From contig CP000875.1 in assembly GCA_000018565.1 (NCBI GenBank), forward strand, positions 883,199 to 947,198: a stretch of DNA of 64,000 bases, read 5' to 3'. Source of the stretch: Herpetosiphon aurantiacus DSM 785 (GTDB lineage: Bacteria; Chloroflexota; Chloroflexia; Chloroflexales; Herpetosiphonaceae). Each line of letters opens with the position of its first letter. The stretch's first letter is position 1. A program made the translations under genes and the position numbers. The notes beneath the pieces were generated by a model, which worked only from the letters and a program-made list of their open reading frames with translations, was not told where the DNA came from and did no database searches. Shown one piece after another: positions 37,377 to 45,847 of this stretch.

Positions 37377-38552
37377 TCAATCCTTATACGGATCAAACTC
37401 GTTTTCACCAGCCATTGCTACGCCCAGCGGCTGCAAGGTATGTACAATCTTGATTGTATTGGCGTGGTGGTTGAGCACCTCAGGCAATCGTTTGTAGCAA
37501 TGGGGCGATTCATCAGTGCCTGCGCCACGTAATTCAACCCCTTGCTGTTGAATCCACTCATTCATCATCTCGCGCGAAATTTTGCCAGGTGCAATCACTT
37601 TGCCCGTGCGATAATTAATTTTGCCGCGAGCAGCGGTGCGGCTCATCACCCGACCAGCGCCATGCACGGTTGAATGCAAGGCAGTTTGGGCTTCGGGCGA
37701 GTCAACGCCTTCTAAAATAACCGAAATATCGCCCATGGAGCCGCCAACAAAGCCACGCTGACCAGGAAAGGCGGGCGTTGCACCCTTGCGGACTACCCAC
37801 AAATCCACGCCGTTGTGAGTTTCGCGCCAAGCAAAATTATGGTGATTATGCACTTCTTCAAGGATAGTTGCGCCTAAAATGCGGGCAACCTCAGCACAAA
37901 CCCAATCGCGGCCAGCGTAGGCATAGCGCCCAGCCAAGGCCATACAACTCAAATATTGCTCGCCCAAATCCGAGGCAGTTGGCAAAATCAACGGCGCAAC
38001 ATCCATGCCATCTTTGGCCCCGCCTGCCTCTAAAAAATAGGTCGCGGTTTTGTGGCCTAAGCCTCGCGAGCCAAAGTGCACGCCAATCCATGTCCGATCA
38101 AGCTCATCAGCGAATAAATCGACATAATGATTGCCTGAGCCAATTGTGCCAAGCTGATTGCGGGCAGTTTGTTTCAAGCTTTTGACCGCTGGAACTTGCC
38201 AAGCTGGGTCGTCAAACAAGTCGTGATCAACGCTTTGGCGGTTGTTCAGGCCAACCCCAAACGACAACGAACGCCAGATGTCGTCCATAATCGGCTTGAT
38301 TTTAGCGCGAACTTCGCTGGCTGGCAGATCGAGCAAGACGGCTTTGTTGCCGCAAGCGATATCGTAGCCAACGCCGGAAGGACTAATTGCATCACGATAA
38401 GCGACTACGCCGCCAATTGGCACCGCATAGCCCTTATGATGATCTGCCATCAACGCCACTGCATCGGCCTCAAGCGCACAGGTTTTAATCTGGCTCAAGG
38501 CTCCTTGATCGATTGGATCGCCCCAGATTGGAATGTTCTCAACGTACTGCAC
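37377..38552 (-). CDS. rtcB: RtcB-family RNA ligase
   Basis: 391 residues. RtcB joins 2',3'-cyclic phosphate and 5'-OH RNA ends using GTP and manganese. Visible blocks are ADHHKGYAVPIGGVVA, GVGYDIACGNKA with the metal-binding cysteine, IGSGNHYVDL, IGVHFGSRGLGHKTA, EEVHNHHNFAW and STVHGAGRVMSRTAA containing the guanylylated histidine. The sequence CGNKA and the 391-residue length point to an RtcB2-like branch. No archease gene is adjacent. The start is GTG 38552, with AGGAG upstream. Confidence 0.93.
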   Translation of the reverse strand: MQYVENIPIWGDPIDQGALSQIKTCALEADAVALMADHHKGYAVPIGGVVAYRDAISPSGVGYDIACGNKAVLLDLPASEVRAKIKPIMDDIWRSLSFGVGLNNRQSVDHDLFDDPAWQVPAVKSLKQTARNQLGTIGSGNHYVDLFADELDRTWIGVHFGSRGLGHKTATYFLEAGGAKDGMDVAPLILPTASDLGEQYLSCMALAGRYAYAGRDWVCAEVARILGATILEEVHNHHNFAWRETHNGVDLWVVRKGATPAFPGQRGFVGGSMGDISVILEGVDSPEAQTALHSTVHGAGRVMSRTAARGKINYRTGKVIAPGKISREMMNEWIQQQGVELRGAGTDESPHCYKRLPEVLNHHANTIKIVHTLQPLGVAMAGENEFDPYKD

Positions 38553-38572
38553 GAATCTGCTCTCCTATCGCT

Positions 38573-38607
38573 TAAAACAAAATTGGGCTATAGCATAGCA
38601 TAGCCCA
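38573..38607 (-). terminator. Rho-independent terminator
   Basis: TGGGCTAT (38584-38591) and ATAGCCCA (38600-38607) form the stem; on the minus strand ATTTTGTTTT follows. It ends the transcript of the VOC dioxygenase gene, just before rtcB. Confidence 0.8.
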
Positions 38608-38641
38608 GTTTAACATTTGCTCGTTCGTAGGGATGATTATT

Positions 38642-39520
38642 TTAGGCGGCAACGATAAAGCGCAATTCAGTTTGCCATGGATCGTGCACAACCAGCCCAT
38701 CGACTTGCTCTTGAACCGCGACTTCAGCCACTTGCAAGCGCTGACGCACGATTTCAAGCGCCGCTTGGTTGGGCATAATAATTTCAAAATAGCCTAAACC
38801 TGCGGCATCGTTGGGTTGCTGTGGGCCGTTTTGGCTTTGCCACACATTCAAGCCGAGATGGTGATGATAGCCACCTGCGCTGACAAATAGTGCCCCGGGA
38901 TAATGGGCCACAATATCAAACCCCAACACCCCGTGATAAAATTCTTCGGCTTGGCGCAAATTACCTACTTGTAAATGCATATGGCCAATCTTCGTGCCAG
39001 CAGGAATGCCTGCCCAAGCGGGTGCAGTCGGGGTTATTTCGGCCAAAACTCCATACAGATCAAGCGATTCGGTGACCATGTGCACTTCGCCATTCGCTCC
39101 CCAGCGCCATTCGTTGCGCGGTCGATCACGGTAAATTTCTAAGCCATTGCCATCGGGATCATCGAGATACAAAGCTTCGCTGACCGCATGATCCGAAGCG
39201 CCAAAGCGATAGCGCACCGCTAACAAACGCTGCAACACATAGGCCAAATCGAGGCGGGTTGGCAAGAGAATTGCGGCGTGATACAAGCCAGTGGTATGGC
39301 TCGGGTGGCGCTTTAAGCCAGCTTCAACATCCAAACGTAGCACAACCTGATTGGGCGAACCCAACAAAATTGTTGATTCAGTTTGTTCTAAAACCTGAAA
39401 ACCAAGTAAATCGCGATAAAACACTAATGAGCGGCCAGCATCGGCGACACGCAGGGTAGTTACGCCGAGCGTTGTAGCGGCATCGATGGATTGTGGCGTA
39501 ATCGTGCGAAATGTAGCCAT
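38642..39520 (-). CDS. Two-domain VOC/glyoxalase-type dioxygenase (catechol 2,3-dioxygenase-like)
   Basis: 292 residues. Two vicinal-oxygen-chelate modules: 19-130 (GVTTLRVADAGRSLVFYRDLLGF...LYHAAILLP...DDPDGNGLEIYRDRP) and about 165-285 (IGHMHLQVGNLRQAEEFYHGVLGF...HHHLGLNVW...FEIIMP). The second module has the H...H...E set expected for metal binding, as in CatE-type ring-cleavage dioxygenases. Actual substrate unknown. ATG 39520 has AAAGGAC upstream. The frame runs on to 39781, but that part overlaps the neighbouring membrane protein gene and is not family-like. Confidence 0.88.
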   Translation of the reverse strand: MATFRTITPQSIDAATTLGVTTLRVADAGRSLVFYRDLLGFQVLEQTESTILLGSPNQVVLRLDVEAGLKRHPSHTTGLYHAAILLPTRLDLAYVLQRLLAVRYRFGASDHAVSEALYLDDPDGNGLEIYRDRPRNEWRWGANGEVHMVTESLDLYGVLAEITPTAPAWAGIPAGTKIGHMHLQVGNLRQAEEFYHGVLGFDIVAHYPGALFVSAGGYHHHLGLNVWQSQNGPQQPNDAAGLGYFEIIMPNQAALEIVRQRLQVAEVAVQEQVDGLVVHDPWQTELRFIVAA

Positions 39521-39629
39521 AAAAATAAAGTCCTTTCGAGCAATCAGTACAGCGTTGTTACTGTCAAGCTGTACCCATTCTACGCCCGATTTGTCCTTAA
39601 TGTTGTCCCCTGATTTATCCTTGTTTGCG

Positions 39630-40220
39630 TCACAATTCGGCTTGATGCGCTTGATTTGGCTCGATCGGCTGAATGAGCACCAAGCCTTGTTCATCAATGT
39701 TAACCATGATTGGGATCTGTGGTGGTGGTATCGCCTGCCATTGAAGATAACGCCCGAGCAGCCAGAATGTTGCTGCTCCAACGATCAAGGCCAAAACAAT
39801 CATGCCGCCACCTAAAGAATAATTGAAACAGAGCCAGAGCATGGTCACGCGTATCACTCCAAGCGCAAAGCATAGCCAAGCCGTGCGTGCAACCATTTTT
39901 TGGCGAGCAAACATCCAGCCAAATGGGGCATAAACCAGCAAGAGCTGCATTGGCCAGTGGTAGGCAAACACAATTGAGCCAGCCGCAAAATCGCTGCCCA
40001 CTAAACTCAAAAGGTAGCCATAATCCCACCAGAGCATACAAGGAATCAGGTAGAGCAGGCTGACAAATGGCTCGATCAGGTTGAGCAATACCGGTCGTAA
40101 CGTTCGGCGCAAATCAGGGCGTTGGCGATATAGCCCAATTGCCTGCCTCAAAAGCAGGCCAGCATAGCCAGTCAGCCCAAAAATCCCTGCAAATAAAGCG
40201 ATTAAGCCTAGATAGTCCAT
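39630..40220 (-). CDS. Membrane protein, tandem family copy 1
   Basis: 196 residues, five or six membrane helices, short cytoplasmic tail with a DEQGLVLIQPIEP strand. Shares with the two next genes the blocks LLNLIEPF, YHWPMQLLL and IRVTMLWLCFNYSLGGG. It matches the gene at 41194-41760 best. No family recognised; no catalytic motif. Probable role in the membrane unknown. The ATG lacks a strong Shine-Dalgarno (GAGTAAACCCG). Confidence 0.7.
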   Translation of the reverse strand: MDYLGLIALFAGIFGLTGYAGLLLRQAIGLYRQRPDLRRTLRPVLLNLIEPFVSLLYLIPCMLWWDYGYLLSLVGSDFAAGSIVFAYHWPMQLLLVYAPFGWMFARQKMVARTAWLCFALGVIRVTMLWLCFNYSLGGGMIVLALIVGAATFWLLGRYLQWQAIPPPQIPIMVNIDEQGLVLIQPIEPNQAHQAEL

Positions 40221-40254
40221 CGGGTTTACTCATTTAATAGATAGCGCAATCATT

Positions 40255-40932
40255 CTATTCCATGATTGTTGAAATTTGGCTTGTTTCTGGATTGACTGAT
40301 CCAATCGCCAGTTGTTGGTTGTGAATGGTTACTGCTTGGCTTGGGTGTTGCAAAATGGTTTTTGCATGGTCATACATTTTGCGATAAACATACATGCTTA
40401 GCCCAAATACTCCAAATAAAAGTGGGAAATAGGTAGCCTCTTGTACCGCAATGAGTGCAATATAGACACCATAGATGCGTAATAATCCATATTTTAAGCT
40501 TAATCGGGCAGTTTGGCGGGTTATATGACGGCCCAGCAAACCAAACATTGGCACAATCACTAAAGAAAGCAGCATTGGCCAATAGAAGCTTAAGCAAAAC
40601 AGTAACATCTCAATATTACTTTGACCTAGCGATCCAGTTAAAAATCCCCATTGCCACAAGGTTTCTGAGATAGTCCAAAGGGATCGATAAAAATCATCAC
40701 CTGTAATCAAAGTGAGACTAACTAACCAACAACTTGTTGTGATTGGTTCAAGCAAATTGATGTTGATTAACCACCAAGAACCCTTTGCGTGACTGCTAGG
40801 CATCTTTTGAATACGACCAAGCAAGACCAGCAGCCATAGATTCATCACGACGATTAAAATGCCAACTATGCCAAACGTAATTAATGATATGTATATGCCC
40901 CATCCGCCAACACTTACCGATAGTAAATGCAT
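40255..40932 (-). CDS. Membrane protein, tandem family copy 2 (diverged)
   Basis: 225 residues. Same layout as its neighbours: N-terminal helix, LININLLEPITTSCWLV, FYWPMLLSLVIVPMFGLL, LRIYGVYIALI, and a tail with HNQQLAIGSVNPE. Loops are longer and the WLCFNF motif is lost, so it is the most diverged of the three. AAGGAG lies 8 bases before the ATG. Probably co-transcribed with copy 1. Confidence 0.7.
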   Translation of the reverse strand: MHLLSVSVGGWGIYISLITFGIVGILIVVMNLWLLVLLGRIQKMPSSHAKGSWWLININLLEPITTSCWLVSLTLITGDDFYRSLWTISETLWQWGFLTGSLGQSNIEMLLFCLSFYWPMLLSLVIVPMFGLLGRHITRQTARLSLKYGLLRIYGVYIALIAVQEATYFPLLFGVFGLSMYVYRKMYDHAKTILQHPSQAVTIHNQQLAIGSVNPETSQISTIME

Positions 40933-41052
40933 AACCTTGTCTCCTTAACGATTAAAAAACGCTAATAACATGGTGACATGGCTAAATGGCGAAAAAGTGG
41001 CGCTTGATTGCGGAAATTGTTCTTCAAATGGATGTAAATTGGATTGAGCACA

Positions 41053-41090
41053 ATAAAAAACCACTCCTGTTTGCAGAAGTGGTTAAGTTT
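41053..41090 (-). terminator. Rho-independent terminator (copy of the tRNA-Val terminator)
   Basis: On the minus strand AACCACTTCTG-CAAA-CAGGAGTGGTT is followed by TTTTATTG. The sequence resembles the terminator after tRNA-Val at 41904-41935 (shared CCACTCCTG, loop and T-run). Confidence 0.85.
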
Positions 41091-41104
41091 GGTGTCAGCG
41101 TACA

Positions 41105-41188
41105 TTAATGCTCAAATAGGTTGTTCAAAAGCAGGCCAGTATAGCGATTTAGCCCAAAAATCCCTGCAAACAAACCTAGAGAGAACGT
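41105..41188 (-). pseudogene. Remnant of a fourth tandem membrane-gene copy
   Basis: The minus strand here reads GLFAGIFGLNRYTGLLL, matching residues 5-23 of copy 1 (LGLIALFAGIFGLTGYAGLLL). The start codon has become ACG (41188-41186), three codons are missing, and a TAA stop follows at 41107-41105. The flanking GGTTTACTCA is also shared with the region before copy 1. Only about 28 codons remain. Confidence 0.8.
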
Positions 41189-41193
41189 GGGGT

Positions 41194-41760
41194 TTACTCA
41201 ATCGATGGAACAATCGCTTGAATCGCAAGGCCATGCTGATCGAACACAACGGCAAGTGACGATTGGGCCATTAATGATTTGTAATAGCTATTAATCAGCC
41301 GCAACGACCAGATGCTTAAGCCAATCGCAATCAAAATCGTCGCTCCAACCATAATGAAATTGAAGCACAACCAGACCATGACTAAGCGCATTGCTCCCGT
41401 CCAGAGGCTGCGGATAGCAGTTGCCCGCACTTGCGCTTGAGGGATAAATAATAAGGCGATTACTGGAATTCCAATCAGCAACAGGGCCATTGGCCAGTAG
41501 TAGGTAAAAAAGCTTGAGGTTGCTGCCAAAGGCTCGCCAACTGAACCAATCAGCGACTCGAAATCGAAGTATATTAATTGAATCAGCAGCCAAACCCCCA
41601 TGATAAAGGGTTCGGCTAAATTAACCAGCAGTAGCCAAGCTGAAGTGCGCAAATCTGAGCGCTGTTGAGCTAATTGCACCACCCGATTAAAAATGATGCC
41701 CACATGAATATAGAAACCCAAAACACATAAACCTAGCACAAGTAAAATCATAATGCTCAT
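41194..41760 (-). CDS. Membrane protein, tandem family copy 3
   Basis: 188 residues with five or six membrane helices. Shared blocks: RSDLRTSAWLLLVNLAEPF, YYWPMALLLIGIPVIALL, MRLVMVWLCFNFIMVGA and a tail DQHGLAIQAIVPS. AAGGAG precedes the ATG by 7 bases. Its stop codon lies within a sequence shared with the leader of copy 1, as expected for tandem duplication of a gene plus its leader. Function unknown. Confidence 0.72.
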   Translation of the reverse strand: MSIMILLVLGLCVLGFYIHVGIIFNRVVQLAQQRSDLRTSAWLLLVNLAEPFIMGVWLLIQLIYFDFESLIGSVGEPLAATSSFFTYYWPMALLLIGIPVIALLFIPQAQVRATAIRSLWTGAMRLVMVWLCFNFIMVGATILIAIGLSIWSLRLINSYYKSLMAQSSLAVVFDQHGLAIQAIVPSIE

Positions 41761-41903
41761 CGCCTACTCCTTGTGATGATTGGCAACTCTAATCTTGCTC
41801 AATTTAGTTTAATCATCTTAGCAGGCTAGGTTATGTTAAATCAATACCTCTTATGGTCTAGCTGAAGTATCAATCTGCATCTAATTGCTTGGTCATGGCA
41901 CAA

Positions 41904-41935
41904 CAAAAAACCACCCCTGCAAACAGGAGTGGTTT
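41904..41935 (-). terminator. Terminator after tRNA-Val
   Basis: On the minus strand ACCACTCCTG-TTTG-CAGGGGTGGT is followed by TTTTTTG, directly after the tRNA 3' end. Confidence 0.9.
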
Positions 41936-41940
41936 GGGTT

Positions 41941-42017
41941 TGGTGGGCGGTACTGGACTCGAACCAGTGACCTCGTCGGTGTGAACGACGCGCTCTAACC
42001 AACTGAGCTAACAGCCC
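41941..42017 (-). tRNA. tRNA-Val (anticodon CAC)
   Basis: 77 bases including encoded CCA. D arm contains TAGCTCAGTTGGTTAGAGC; anticodon arm CGTCG-TTCACAC-CGACG gives anticodon CAC (reads GUG); T arm CTGG-TTCGAGT-CCAG. The acceptor stem GGGCTGT/ACCGCCC has a U-C mismatch at the fifth pair, otherwise standard. Confidence 0.95.
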
Positions 42018-42038
42018 ATTGCCTTCAAGGCACTGCCG

Positions 42039-42067
42039 AGTATAGCATAGGCCTTGGCTTTGCGCAA
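42039..42067 (-). promoter_or_regulatory. Promoter of tRNA-Val
   Basis: On the minus strand TTGCGC (42067-42062), a 17-base spacer and TATACT (42044-42039); the tRNA begins 22 bases downstream of the -10. Confidence 0.75.
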
Positions 42068-42087
42068 ATTGTGGCGTTGAGGAAGTG

Positions 42088-42305
42088 TTGATCCACGAAG
42101 GACACGAAGCGCACGAAGGAGACGAAACCACGAAGAACGCGAAGAGCACGAAGGGTGAGGGGCAGGAGTCAGTGACTAGGTAATTCAAATCTGACTCCTG
42201 ATCGCTGGCCCCTGACCCCTAAATCCGCTCTGCGTTACATGGCGCTCTCGATTTGCCTTTTGATTTTTGCCTTCTGACTTGAGCCTATGCTCTATGTTCT
42301 TCCTC
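42088..42305. repeat. Intergenic dispersed-repeat module
   Basis: Occupies most of the 349-base gap before the next gene: TTGATCCACGAAGGACACGA, GCGCACGAAGGAGACGAAAC, CACGAAGAACGCGAAGAGCA, GGGGCAGGAGTCAGTGACTA, CTGACTCCTGATCGCTGGCC, TTTTGATTTTTGCCTTCTGA. No gene seen. Confidence 0.75.
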
Positions 42306-42366
42306 GTGGTCTGCAATTTGCTCAAATAAACCTAGCGATTGTGGTTTATTAGAAGGAATTGTGACG

Positions 42367-42636
42367 ATGTTGAAACCAATTTTTGGGATAGCGCGAGTGC
42401 TGATTGCTGCGCAGGTTGGCTCGTATCTTGGCGATACGCCCAAGCATGGTGCTGGTACGCCCAAGGGTTTGGCGCTTGGCCCAGTTAACGTGACGCTTTC
42501 GAATGTGGCTCCAGCAGCGGTCGTAGGCCTGCTCTGTGGCAATTCGATGATCTATTCGTTGCTGACAAGCTATGCCTTGAGCAGCATTATTGGCGATAAA
42601 TTTGAGGAAAAGGTTTTGCAGCAAATTGGGCAATAA
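42367..42636 (+). CDS. Small hydrophobic protein, unknown function
   Basis: 89 residues from ATG 42367 (GTG 42361 is also possible); AGAAGGAAT lies upstream. Two weak hydrophobic segments (PIFGIARVLIAAQVGSYLG and NVTLSNVAPAAVVGLLCG) and an amphipathic C-terminus (IIGDKFEEKVLQQIGQ). Glycine/alanine-rich with GDTPKHGAGTPKG between. No family recognised. Convergent with the two-component regulator. Confidence 0.6.
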   Translation: MLKPIFGIARVLIAAQVGSYLGDTPKHGAGTPKGLALGPVNVTLSNVAPAAVVGLLCGNSMIYSLLTSYALSSIIGDKFEEKVLQQIGQ

Positions 42637-42675
42637 ACAATGCGCCCAAGTTTCAAGGCTTGGGCGCTGGCTTGA

Positions 42676-43479
42676 TTACTTACTTTGGGGTGCTTCGACT
42701 GCCAAGACATAGCCAGTGCCACGCACGGTCAAAATATAGCGTGGATTTGATGGATCTGGCTCGATCTTTTGGCGCAAGTGGTAGATATGCGGTTTGAGCA
42801 ATTCGGCGGCTTCGCTGCTTTCGGCCTCGTAGCCTTGGGCACAACGTAACAAATTGGCGTAGCTCATCACCAATCCTGCTTGCTGAGCCAAACAACTCAA
42901 CAAACGAAATTCGGTTGGCGTGAGATTCAGGGTTTGGTCGCCAAGCCGCGCCATTTGTCGCCATAAGCCAATTTCTAGCTCACCGACGCGAATCCATTGA
43001 TCGCCAGCTGGCTGTTGAGTTGGGGTTTCGCTTGGCTCTTGTTGTTTGCCACCAAGCTCGCTAACCACCGTTTGTAGCGTATTCATGAGGCTTTTTTTAT
43101 GCCGTTGATCGGCTTGAGCCTCAAGCGCACTCTTGACTCGCGCCAGCACATCTTGCGGGCTAGAAGTTTTGAGCATATAGTCGAACACACCCAAATGAAT
43201 GCCTTCGATCGCGCTATCGAGCGAGCCATGGCCGGTCAAAATCAAAATTGCTGCATCGGGATAGCGTTCGCGTACCCGTTGCGCCACGGTAATGCCATCA
43301 ACGCCAGGCAAGCGCAAATCCAAAAGAAACAAATCGAAAGGCCGTTGGGCAATGCGGTCGAGTGCTTCCTCTCCGCTATCGGCAGTTTGCACATCGTAGC
43401 CCCGTCGCCGCAGTAAATCGCCGAGGGTGGCGCGAATGGGAAATTCATCATCAACTAATAAAATCGAAGCTTGACTCAT
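42676..43479 (-). CDS. Response regulator with OmpR-type winged helix
   Basis: 267 residues. Receiver domain: LLVDDEFPIRATL, phospho-aspartate in LFLLDLRLPGVDG, T in ILTGHG, lysine in DYMLKTSSPQD. A linker of about 50 residues (KKSLMNTLQTVVSELGGKQQEPSE region) is longer than usual. The C-terminal winged helix has NLTPTEFRLLSCLAQQAG and YILTVRGTGYVL. AGGAGT precedes the ATG. It follows the histidine kinase gene by 12 bases on the same strand, so they form a pair. Targets unknown. Confidence 0.9.
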   Translation of the reverse strand: MSQASILLVDDEFPIRATLGDLLRRRGYDVQTADSGEEALDRIAQRPFDLFLLDLRLPGVDGITVAQRVRERYPDAAILILTGHGSLDSAIEGIHLGVFDYMLKTSSPQDVLARVKSALEAQADQRHKKSLMNTLQTVVSELGGKQQEPSETPTQQPAGDQWIRVGELEIGLWRQMARLGDQTLNLTPTEFRLLSCLAQQAGLVMSYANLLRCAQGYEAESSEAAELLKPHIYHLRQKIEPDPSNPRYILTVRGTGYVLAVEAPQSK

Positions 43480-43491
43480 CGAAGAATACTC

Positions 43492-44673
43492 CTAGTTAGG
43501 TTGGTAGGGTAGCACAACACGGAAGGTCGAGCCAACCCCAACGGTGCTGTCAACCTCGATTTGGCCACCATGCTGGGTCACAATATGGGCACTAATCGGC
43601 AAACCAAGACCGGTTCCATTGGGTTTGTTGGTAAAAAATGGCTCAAACAGGTGTGCCCGAATATCATCAGGAATGCCTGTTCCCGTATCGCAAATTTCTA
43701 TTGTAACAAAGCTGGTGGCAGCTTCGGTTGTGACGGTTAATGTACCACCGTTGGTCATCGCATCCAATGCGTTCAACACCAAGTTCAAAAAGACTTGGCG
43801 TAGTTGGTCGGCGTTGCAAACCACCGCTGGCAAATGGATATCAGGCGTAAATGTGATCATGGTGTTGTTATGGCGGGCGTGCAAGCCAGCTAGCGCTAAG
43901 GTTTCTTCGATCACGGCGTTCAGATCGGTGGGAGCCATCTCGCCGCGCATCGGGCGATAAAAATCACGCATGCGTTCGATAATTCCGGCGATGCGGGTTA
44001 ATTGATCGCGGGCTAATTGCATCACAGTTGATTCGCGCACTTCTTCGGGCAAATCTTCTTCGAGCAATAGCAAGGCATTGCGGGCCGCATACAGCGGATT
44101 GTTAATTTCGTGGGCAATCGAGGCTGAAAGCTGGCCTACCGCTGCCAAGCGTGCGCCTTGTAACAAGGCGGCTTCAGCGGCACTGACCCGTTGGGTTAAG
44201 CGATGTTCATGCTCTTTGGCAAGTTTCTTTTGCTCGGTCACATCGCGTACCACTGCAATAATTAACAATTGATCAGCGGTTTTCAATGGGCTAAGGCTAA
44301 TTTCGGTGTAAAACTCAGTGCCATCACTGCGCCGCGCCAATAAATCTGAGCCAATGCCCATTGGGCGGGTGCGTGGCTCGCGGGTGTAATTACTGCGATA
44401 GGCCACATGCACGCCACGCACGCGCTCGGGAATCAACAATTCGATTGGTTGACCAACCATCGATTCACGATCATAACCAAAAATAGCCTCGGCTTGGGCA
44501 TTGACCACGCTAATAATGCCGTGGGCATTGACAATCACCACGCCATCAGGAGCCGCCTCTAACAAACTTTGAAAAAGCGGCTCGGCTGGTTGGGTTGCCA
44601 ATTGATGGCGTAATAACTCAACTTCACGTTTAAGGCTAGCATTTTCTGTTTCAAGCTGTTCACGACTCAGCAT
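43492..44673 (-). CDS. Cytoplasmic PAS sensor histidine kinase
   Basis: 393 residues, no membrane segment. N-terminal coiled coil (LETENASLKREVELLRHQ), PAS domain (about 30-150, LEAAPDGVVIVNAHGIISVVNAQAEAIFGYD), then HisKA with the histidine in LSASIAHEINNPLYAARNAL (the AHEINNPL form of the NtrB-like group). The HATPase domain has NLVLNALDAM, DTGTGIP and GTGLGLPISAHIV. GGGAG precedes the ATG. Pairs with the downstream response regulator; signal unknown but intracellular. Confidence 0.92.
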   Translation of the reverse strand: MLSREQLETENASLKREVELLRHQLATQPAEPLFQSLLEAAPDGVVIVNAHGIISVVNAQAEAIFGYDRESMVGQPIELLIPERVRGVHVAYRSNYTREPRTRPMGIGSDLLARRSDGTEFYTEISLSPLKTADQLLIIAVVRDVTEQKKLAKEHEHRLTQRVSAAEAALLQGARLAAVGQLSASIAHEINNPLYAARNALLLLEEDLPEEVRESTVMQLARDQLTRIAGIIERMRDFYRPMRGEMAPTDLNAVIEETLALAGLHARHNNTMITFTPDIHLPAVVCNADQLRQVFLNLVLNALDAMTNGGTLTVTTEAATSFVTIEICDTGTGIPDDIRAHLFEPFFTNKPNGTGLGLPISAHIVTQHGGQIEVDSTVGVGSTFRVVLPYQPN

Positions 44674-44731
44674 ACCAAAAACTCCCTTGAATGATTGGCA
44701 ATCATAGCATATTTGCAGGCGAGGGGTCAGG

Positions 44732-44963
44732 GTTGATCCACGAAGGCCACGAAGGGCGCGAGGGTTGAAACCACGAAGGGCACGAAGATCGCGAAGCTTT
44801 ATTTTTAGCCACAGATTGACCCAGATTTATATGATTATGCTTCAATTTCCATCCCCTGAATCCTGACCCCTGAATCCTGACCCCTGAATCCTCTGCGTCT
44901 CTGTGTTAAATACCGATGCTCTATTCAGTCTCAGCTTTTTGACTTTTGACTTTTGACTTTTGA
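44732..44963. repeat. Intergenic dispersed-repeat module running into a gene end
   Basis: Modules in order: TTGATCCACGAAGGCCACGA, GGGCGCGAGGGTTGAAACCA, CGAAGGGCACGAAGATCGCG, TTTTAGCCACAGATTGACCC, CCTGAATCCTGACCCCTGAA, CTCTGCGTCTCTGTGTTAAA, and tandem TTTTGACTTTTGACTTTTGA at about 44936-44965. The last module forms the coding end of the glycosyltransferase at 44921-45847. Confidence 0.8.
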
Positions 44964-45847
44964 CTTGCTCTCCGTTCCTGCTTGCCACGCGCCAAATGCT
45001 GCTTGATCAACCCTTCAACTTCGCTGCGATCAGCGGTGATTTGGGCTTGAATTGCACGGCGCGTGGCGAGGGTTTGCTTGAGATTGCGGCCATGCCAGAG
45101 CCAAATATTCAGCATTGCCAGATTGCGCTGGCGCAAACTTACAATCGCCGTTTTGGCCAGCATGCGCAGGCTATAGCCCAAAACCGCCGACCATGGCCGT
45201 AACTTTAGGTAGCAATACAAGCCATTTTTGCTGCTTTCGACCAGCCAGCGCTGGCCGCCGCCGCTACCGCCACGCTCGTGTACCACCAGCGCCTCGAAAT
45301 CTTCGAGCACCTGCCAACCTAACAACCACGCTCGCCAGCACAATTCAGTATCTTCCCAATACAAGAAAATAGCTGGATCGAAACCGCCAATCGCTTGCCA
45401 TGCACTACGCCGCAAAAGCATTGCACAGCCTGGCACAGCCGCCGTGATCGCCACACCTTGACGGGTTGGCAGCGCTTGATTGGGATACAAGGTGGTTGGG
45501 CAGATAATCGCTGCTTGGGGATTGGTTGCTAGATGTTGGCGCAAAAGAGTTAGCCAATTGGGCGTTATTTGTACATCGGGATTGAACAATAAAAAATACT
45601 CGCCAGTCGCTGCCGCCATACCTTGATTACAGGCCGCACCAAAGCCTTGATTATGCTGATTGGCAATCAGCTGAACATGCGGATACTGCTGACGCACCAA
45701 CTCGGCAGACCCATCGCTCGAAGCATTATCAACCACAATTAATTGATAATTGTCGTCGTTGGTCATGGCGAGGCTGGCAAAACAAGCGGGCAATAGGGCG
45801 GCGCTGTTATAGCTCACGATGATAATCGAAATTTGGCCTGGAATCAT
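44921..45847 (-). CDS. Family 2 glycosyltransferase
   Basis: 308 residues. ISIIIVSYNSAALLPACFASL and LIVVDNASSDGSAELVRQ are the GT-A nucleotide-sugar binding strands; FLLFNPDVQITPNW contains the DxD-equivalent (NPD) of the rhamnosyltransferase-like group, and WEDTELCWRAWLLGW is the ED-x-x-x-x-x-R motif. Cytoplasmic. The last residues (KSKVKSQKAETE) are encoded by the dispersed 'gactttt' repeat, so the original C-terminus has been replaced or extended. ATG overlaps the stop of the family 4 glycosyltransferase by 4 bases: an operon pair for surface glycan assembly. Confidence 0.9.
   Translation of the reverse strand: MIPGQISIIIVSYNSAALLPACFASLAMTNDDNYQLIVVDNASSDGSAELVRQQYPHVQLIANQHNQGFGAACNQGMAAATGEYFLLFNPDVQITPNWLTLLRQHLATNPQAAIICPTTLYPNQALPTRQGVAITAAVPGCAMLLRRSAWQAIGGFDPAIFLYWEDTELCWRAWLLGWQVLEDFEALVVHERGGSGGGQRWLVESSKNGLYCYLKLRPWSAVLGYSLRMLAKTAIVSLRQRNLAMLNIWLWHGRNLKQTLATRRAIQAQITADRSEVEGLIKQHLARGKQERRASQKSKVKSQKAETE

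Noticed and set aside
39521-39781. N-terminal extension of the VOC dioxygenase to 379 residues
   Set aside because: The extra 87 residues have no VOC similarity, overlap the adjacent membrane-protein gene and precede a better start at 39520.
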